Of a stretch of 64,000 nucleotides of DNA, positions 59,457 through 64,000 are shown one piece after another. Each line of letters begins with the position of its first letter. Position 1 is the first letter of the stretch. Source of the stretch: Butyrivibrio sp. INlla21 (GTDB taxonomy: Bacteria; Bacillota; Clostridia; Lachnospirales; Lachnospiraceae); assembly GCF_900116875.1 (NCBI RefSeq), contig NZ_FPCC01000006.1:62001-126000 (forward strand), written 5' to 3'. A program made the position numbers and the translations under genes. The notes under the pieces were generated by a model. It was not told the origin of the DNA and made no database searches. It saw only the letters and a program-made list of their open reading frames with translations.

Positions 59457-61868
59457 ATGCAGAAATGGGCAAGACTTCTTTATCAGCCTTCACTTCCGCT
59501 CTACGGTGACAAGAGAGTGACAGGCAGCAAGGAACACATTGAGATTTCAAAGAAAGCTGCGGATGAGGCGATAGTTCTTTTGAAGAATAACGGGGTTTTA
59601 CCTCTTTCTAAGGAAAAGCCCCTTGTACTTCTCGGAAAGGCAGCGGTTGACTACGTAAAAGGTGGTGGCGGTTCAGGAGATGTATATTGTGAGTACATTC
59701 ACTCTTTGTACGATGGTCTCAAGATCCGCGAGGTTAAGGTTTATGAGCCTTTGATGGAGTATTACAAGGAAGGGCTTACAGAGCAGTTCAAGACAGGGCG
59801 CGTTCCCGGAATGACTCAGGAGATCCCGATTCCTGCAGATATGCTCGCAGAAGCTAAGTCTTTTTCCGATACGGCAATTGTTGTACTTAATAGATTTTCC
59901 GGCGAAGGCTGGGATCGTAGCGATAAGGAAGGCGACTATGAGGACTTCAATCCTTGGCCTGCCGGCGTCAGCATGCCCAAGATCTCGGGCGAGATTTTCC
60001 TTGATGGAGACTTTTATCTGACTCCCGAAGAAAAAGAAATGATAAAGACCGCGACAGACAACTTCAAAAACGTTGTCGCTGTTCTTAATGTGGGCGGAGT
60101 TATCGATTGCAGATGGATCGAAGAAGATTCCAAGATCGCCGCTGCCGTATACATGGGTCAGGGCGGTATGGAAGGCGGACTTTCCGCAGCGGACGTGCTC
60201 CTTGGAAACGTGTGCCCTTCGGGAAGACTTGCAGATACATTTGCAGGCAAACTCGAGGATTATCCTTCAACCGAGAACTACCACGAGTCCATAGATTATG
60301 TTGATTATACTGAGGATATCTACGTCGGATATCGCTATTTCTCTACCATTCCCGGCGCAGATGCTAAGGTCATCTATCCTTTCGGCTACGGCCTTTCTTA
60401 CACCGATTTTGAGGTAAAAGAGCTTTCGGCTGCGAAGAAGGACGAAGAGTTCATCTTCACGGTCAAAGTTACAAATACAGGTAAAGTTGCGGGCAAGGAG
60501 GTTGTTCAGCTCTATGCATGTGCACCTTCCGGAAAGCTCGGTAAAGCCGCAAGGAGCTTGATCTCTTTTGACAAGACAAAAGAGCTAAAGGCCGGCGAGT
60601 CACAGATCCTTACTCTTGTGATTGATGAGTATGCGGTTTCTTCATTCGATGATCTCGGAAAGGTTGTCGATGCTTCTTATGTTCTTGAGAAAGGCGAGTA
60701 CAGCTTCTATATTGGAAAGAACGTTAGAGACGCCGTAAAGTCTGAGTTTACATGGAGTCTTGGCGAGGACAAGGTTGTACAGAAGCTTTCGCACAAGGTA
60801 GTTCCTTCGGAGTTAAAGAAGCGTATGCTCAGTGACGGCTCTTTTGAAGAGCTTCCTCTCGGAGAGCACAAGGACAAAGACGAATGCATATTTGAGAAAA
60901 TGCAGCCCGGAACCGAAGAAGCGACTGCTCCTTTGGTAAAAGAGATCCCGAGGCACTACTATACACAGCCCATGCGCGAGGGCATCAAGAAATTCAGCGA
61001 AGTTGCTGAAGGCAAGATCACACTCGATGAGTTCATGGAGCAGCTTTCAACAGATGACCTCATCCATCTTGTAGGCGGACAGCCCAATACCGGCGTTTCC
61101 AACGTATTCGGCTTCGGAAACATCTACGAGTACGGTGTTCCCAATGCAGCTACAGCAGACGGCCCCGCAGGTGTCCGTATCATGCCCGAGACAGGAGTTC
61201 GCACAACAGCGTTCCCTTGCTCAACATCGATCGCTTGCACATGGAATAAAGAGATTGCGGAAGCAGTCGGCTTTACAGGCGGTGAGGAACTTAAAGAGAA
61301 TAACCTTAGCGTGTGGCTTACACCCGCTATCAACATTCACAGAAGCCCTATGTGCGGAAGAAACTTTGAGTATTATTCAGAGGACCCTTATCTTACAGGA
61401 AAGATGGCGGCAGCGATGGTTCGCGGTATTCAGAGAAACCACGTCGGCGCAAGCGTTAAGCACTTTGCCTGCAACAACAAAGAGACCAACAGAAAGCACA
61501 GCGATTCCAGAGTTTCGGAGAGAGCTCTTCGTGAGATATATTTGAAGGCATTTGAGATGATCGTAAAAGAGGAAGAGCCTTATACCATCATGTCTTCTTA
61601 CAATGTGGTCAACGGACTCAGAGCTTCGGAAAATAAGGACCTTATCACAGGAATCCTTCGCGATGAGTGGGGCTACACCGGAATCGTTACATCAGACTGG
61701 TGGACAAGAGGTGAGCACTACAAGGAGATCAACGCAGGTAACGACCTTAAGATGGCGACAGGCTTCCCCGAGAGAGTTAAGAAGGCTATGGAGCAGGGCG
61801 CTGTCGATACAGATATGCTTAAGATCTGCGCTAAGAGAATCCTTGCAACCATTCTTAAGTTTGACTGA
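59457..61868 (+). CDS. bglA: GH3 beta-glucosidase with permuted domain order
   Basis: 803 residues. The usual C-terminal GH3 domain comes first (AADEAIVLLKNNGVLPLSKE, later GVIDCRWIEE and GRLADTFAGKLEDYPS), then a fibronectin-III-like domain (FTVKVTNTGKVAGKEVVQLY), and the catalytic barrel is last: GVPNAATADGPAGVRIM, TPAINIHRSPMCGRNFEYYS, ASVKHFACNN and the nucleophile Asp in GYTGIVTSDWWTRG. This reversed order is known for Butyrivibrio fibrisolvens BglA and similar ruminal enzymes. No signal peptide, so it should cleave imported cello-oligosaccharides in the cytosol. Confidence 0.93.
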   Translation: MQKWARLLYQPSLPLYGDKRVTGSKEHIEISKKAADEAIVLLKNNGVLPLSKEKPLVLLGKAAVDYVKGGGGSGDVYCEYIHSLYDGLKIREVKVYEPLMEYYKEGLTEQFKTGRVPGMTQEIPIPADMLAEAKSFSDTAIVVLNRFSGEGWDRSDKEGDYEDFNPWPAGVSMPKISGEIFLDGDFYLTPEEKEMIKTATDNFKNVVAVLNVGGVIDCRWIEEDSKIAAAVYMGQGGMEGGLSAADVLLGNVCPSGRLADTFAGKLEDYPSTENYHESIDYVDYTEDIYVGYRYFSTIPGADAKVIYPFGYGLSYTDFEVKELSAAKKDEEFIFTVKVTNTGKVAGKEVVQLYACAPSGKLGKAARSLISFDKTKELKAGESQILTLVIDEYAVSSFDDLGKVVDASYVLEKGEYSFYIGKNVRDAVKSEFTWSLGEDKVVQKLSHKVVPSELKKRMLSDGSFEELPLGEHKDKDECIFEKMQPGTEEATAPLVKEIPRHYYTQPMREGIKKFSEVAEGKITLDEFMEQLSTDDLIHLVGGQPNTGVSNVFGFGNIYEYGVPNAATADGPAGVRIMPETGVRTTAFPCSTSIACTWNKEIAEAVGFTGGEELKENNLSVWLTPAINIHRSPMCGRNFEYYSEDPYLTGKMAAAMVRGIQRNHVGASVKHFACNNKETNRKHSDSRVSERALREIYLKAFEMIVKEEEPYTIMSSYNVVNGLRASENKDLITGILRDEWGYTGIVTSDWWTRGEHYKEINAGNDLKMATGFPERVKKAMEQGAVDTDMLKICAKRILATILKFD

Positions 61869-61986
61869 TTTTTGCATAAGTGATAGATTACTGTCTGTAT
61901 GCTATTGAGAATTGTTTTCATTTGCACCCGCGATGGAATGTGCGGAAGGATATGTACATCCGGCGATTGCGGGGGATTTGACTTTG

Positions 61987-62790
61987 ATGGTAGGATTGGA
62001 ATCACTTATGAGAAGCGAAATTTTTATTGGTATATTAATCCCTTTTCTAGGAACGGCGCTTGGCGCCGCTATGGTCTTCTTTTTAAAAGATGACATTTCA
62101 GAAAGACTTAAAAAGATACTGACGGGCTTTGCAGCAGGCGTCATGGTTGCTGCTTCATTCTGGAGCTTATTGCAGCCTTCGATTGAAGCGAGCGCTGAAT
62201 ACGGCAAGTTTGCATATATGCCCGCAGCTATCGGATTTTTGATAGGAATCGGTTTTGTCTTATTCCTTGATATCGTTACTCCGCACATGCACATGGATAA
62301 CGTATCTGAGGGACCCACAGGCAGCAAGCTTAAAAGAACAACCAAGCTCATCCTTGCGGTTACACTTCACAACATTCCCGAGGGAATGGCTGTAGGTGTC
62401 ATCTATGCGGGATGGCTTTCAGGACACGTTGCGGTCAGCAGAACCGCAGCCCTTGTCCTTGCTATAGGTATTGCTATTCAGAACTTCCCTGAGGGCGCGA
62501 TCGTATCAATGCCCCTCAAAGCAGAGGGCATGAACAAAGGAAAGACCTTCCTCTACGGAGCCTTCTCCGGAATCGTAGAGCCGATCGCCTCGATCATCAC
62601 GATATTTGCGGCAGCCATCGTAGTTCAGGTCCTTCCCTACATGCTTGCCTTCGCAGCCGGCGCCATGATGTACGTCGTAGTCGAGGAGCTCATCCCCGAA
62701 ATGTCAGCCGGCAAGCACACCAACACCGGCACCGTCGCCTTCGCCATGGGCTTTGTCCTTATGATGATCTTAGACGTGGCGCTCGGGTGA
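61987..62790 (+). CDS. ZIP-family metal transporter
   Basis: About 267 residues with eight membrane helices. Helix 4 and 5 metal motifs are VTLHNIPEGMAVG and AIQNFPEGAIVSMP, and VVEELIPEM follows, as in ZupT-like proteins that import zinc and other divalent metals. A His-rich short loop TPHMHMD lies before helix 4. The start is uncertain: ATG at 61987 (GGGGGA upstream) or 62008 fit; an ATG at 61912 adds non-membrane sequence that coincides with a possible folded leader at 61928-61975. Confidence 0.88.
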   Translation: MVGLESLMRSEIFIGILIPFLGTALGAAMVFFLKDDISERLKKILTGFAAGVMVAASFWSLLQPSIEASAEYGKFAYMPAAIGFLIGIGFVLFLDIVTPHMHMDNVSEGPTGSKLKRTTKLILAVTLHNIPEGMAVGVIYAGWLSGHVAVSRTAALVLAIGIAIQNFPEGAIVSMPLKAEGMNKGKTFLYGAFSGIVEPIASIITIFAAAIVVQVLPYMLAFAAGAMMYVVVEELIPEMSAGKHTNTGTVAFAMGFVLMMILDVALG

Positions 62791-63154
62791 CGGCATCGGC
62801 TATGACTCTTGCGACGCAACTGGGCGATCCATTGCCTGCAGCGTCGGAAACAAACGCAATATCGTTTTTTGACACGCAAAACAGCTGTTTTTGCTGTAGT
62901 ACGTGTATGGTTTTGAACTAAAAAGCGCGCACCGGTAAGGAAATCCTTCCTGTGCGTGCTTATTTGTTTCTTATTGTGATCGCGATACTGATAAAAGCGC
63001 CGAAAAAAGCACGCAAGACGGCTAATAACTAAAATTTGCGTGTATGAGTGGCCGAAAATGCCGACATTTCACTTCTTGAAGAAATAAAATCGTCAAAGCG
63101 CATGTAGTCAAGCAGATCAAGGATATAAAATGATTTCCCCAAATTGTTTGTTTT
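62791..63154. other. Intergenic region, 364 bp, with a strong hairpin
   Basis: No gene seen. AAGCGCGCAC (62923-62932) pairs with GTGCGTGCTT (62952-62961), with inner GG-T-AAGGA/TCCTT-CC, forming a 39-nt hairpin followed by ATTTGTTTC; it may be a terminator. CACGCAA near 63013 and TTGCGTG near 63039 form another weak repeat. The rest shows nothing recognisable. Confidence 0.5.
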
Positions 63155-63940
63155 TTATACAGCTGCTTCTTTGTTTTTAAATTCTTTATTTAGCTTTATG
63201 ATCGCGTAGATCATAAGTATAGCGCAAACGGCTATTTCAAATATTCCCATAAATATAGACTTATCCGCTCTTGGAGCCGGATTAAATGCATTCCAGAATT
63301 TAGCTGCAAAATCAACAATACCGTGAAGTATAATACAGGACCAGATGTTACCTGTGCAATAATAGATCATGCAGAAAAAGCAACCGACCATTGTTGCATA
63401 GATTGCTTGCGCAATAGTTGCTACAATCAGTTCAGGACTATCGATTAGATTCAGTAAGTGGATAGCACCGAATACTGATGATGAGAGTATCATTGAAGCA
63501 AAGACTCCTTTTTTGTTGTTTCCGAGACGGTCAACAAATGCATTAAAAAAGAATCCTCTGAATACAAGCTCTTCCAAGACGCCTGTTCCCATCTGCGAGA
63601 AAAAAATACCGATTAGAGTCGGAAGCACAGTCGCAAAGGGTACAACGGGAGTTCTGGCCTTAGTTATGAGGTTTAAAATGATCGGTATCCACATCGCTGC
63701 GCCATATATGAATATGCCCTTACCCAAGTTTGATGTTGAAGGGCCGATACCTTTTTTATACATTTTCTTTATAATAAAATAGCTGATTGTCAGAAGTAGT
63801 ATCCTGATCGCGAATTCTGCCATTCCGCCGAAAGGTTGAGTAGGTATAAATGTAGCTACAAATTCATCTGCGAAGATAACACACCCCAGCAGTAACACAA
63901 ATCCTATGATTATTCCCAAAATCAATTTCAAATTTTTCAT
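63155..63940 (-). CDS. CPBP-family intramembrane metalloprotease (copy 4)
   Basis: 261 residues with about eight membrane helices. Motifs: GVLEELVFRGFFFNAF, FGAIHLLNL and CIILHGIVDFAAKF. It is the fourth CPBP gene in the window, 11 kb from the others and on the opposite strand. No good ribosome site lies next to its ATG; AAGGAGG sits 36-43 bp upstream and fits a short leader frame instead. Confidence 0.87.
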   Translation of the reverse strand: MKNLKLILGIIIGFVLLLGCVIFADEFVATFIPTQPFGGMAEFAIRILLLTISYFIIKKMYKKGIGPSTSNLGKGIFIYGAAMWIPIILNLITKARTPVVPFATVLPTLIGIFFSQMGTGVLEELVFRGFFFNAFVDRLGNNKKGVFASMILSSSVFGAIHLLNLIDSPELIVATIAQAIYATMVGCFFCMIYYCTGNIWSCIILHGIVDFAAKFWNAFNPAPRADKSIFMGIFEIAVCAILMIYAIIKLNKEFKNKEAAV

Positions 63941-63942
63941 TA

Positions 63943-63975
63943 TTATCTAGTTATCTCTTTATGCTGTGAGATCAT
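63943..63975 (-). CDS. Possible 10-residue leader peptide
   Basis: ATG at 63975 opens a short frame MISQHKEITR whose TAA ends two bases before the CPBP start codon (TAATAATG), a layout suited to coupled translation. AAGGAGGT (63977-63984 on this strand) is strong but only two or three bases from the ATG, so initiation here is doubtful. Confidence 0.3.
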   Translation of the reverse strand: MISQHKEITR

Positions 63976-64000
63976 GACCTCCTTATAATTTTTGACTTTA

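Noticed and set aside
1-64000. Prophage, insertion sequence or integrase
   Set aside because: No transposase, integrase, terminase or terminal inverted repeats of an insertion sequence were seen; only the orphan at 46713 hints at mobile-element origin.

Overview
The window looks like a chromosomal segment of a fibre-degrading Lachnospiraceae (Firmicutes, Clostridia), most likely Butyrivibrio or a close relative. The reasons are moderate GC with strong use of CTT for leucine, clear Shine-Dalgarno sites, a type A RNase P RNA, several Lpl/Ytc-type carbohydrate ABC transporters with LacI regulators, a complete 5-keto-4-deoxyuronate (pectin) route, and a domain-permuted GH3 beta-glucosidase of the kind known from Butyrivibrio BglA. 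The genus is an inference from gene content; no comparison was run.

Layout. 1-4.1 kb: tail of an AraC-type regulator and an ABC sugar importer (lipoprotein plus two permeases). 4.2-5.8 kb: tRNA-Leu(AAG), seven 52-bp tandem hairpin repeats, a PD-(D/E)XK-like protein and two large hairpins. 5.8-10 kb: acyltransferase, VOC protein, YbaK-type deacylase, a coiled-coil membrane protein and a protein with 11-residue amphipathic repeats. 10.1-18.7 kb: housekeeping block dgt-dnaG-rpoD-trmK, a TGS-like/uridine-kinase-like protein and a nucleotide-sugar epimerase. 18.7-23.2 kb: secreted-type serine protease, rnpB, and an ECF sigma/anti-sigma/VWA-lipoprotein set. 23.4-27.3 kb: kduI-kduD-eda(VOC fusion)-kdgK, which together take 5-keto-4-deoxyuronate to pyruvate and glyceraldehyde-3-phosphate. 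27.4-29.7 kb: a membrane HD-GYP protein whose extracytoplasmic part resembles a family 2 carbohydrate-binding module, then an acyltransferase. 29.7-31.9 kb: PadR/membrane protein/DUF4097 envelope module. 32-44 kb: two LacI regulators, a lone solute-binding lipoprotein, a second full ABC importer with visible LacI operators, and GH35 and GH2 beta-galactosidase-like enzymes. 44-48.2 kb: RNA methyltransferase, DinB-like protein, an AT-rich orphan with a large inverted repeat, and a LysR regulator. 48.4-58.6 kb: three CPBP membrane proteases, a membrane-anchored hydrolase, a large membrane protein and a Bce-type two-component/ABC peptide-resistance module with a recognisable BceR-type operator. 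58.7-64 kb: PncC/CinA-type amidase, permuted GH3 enzyme, ZIP metal transporter and a fourth CPBP protein.

Most striking items: the CBM2-like sensor on the HD-GYP protein (possible link between insoluble glucan and c-di-GMP), the 200-residue Lys/Ala-rich extension on the primary sigma factor, the 52-bp hairpin array, the expanded P12 of RNase P RNA, the KDPG aldolase-VOC fusion, and the CPBP/Bce island. All functions are read from sequence motifs only; no search was run.
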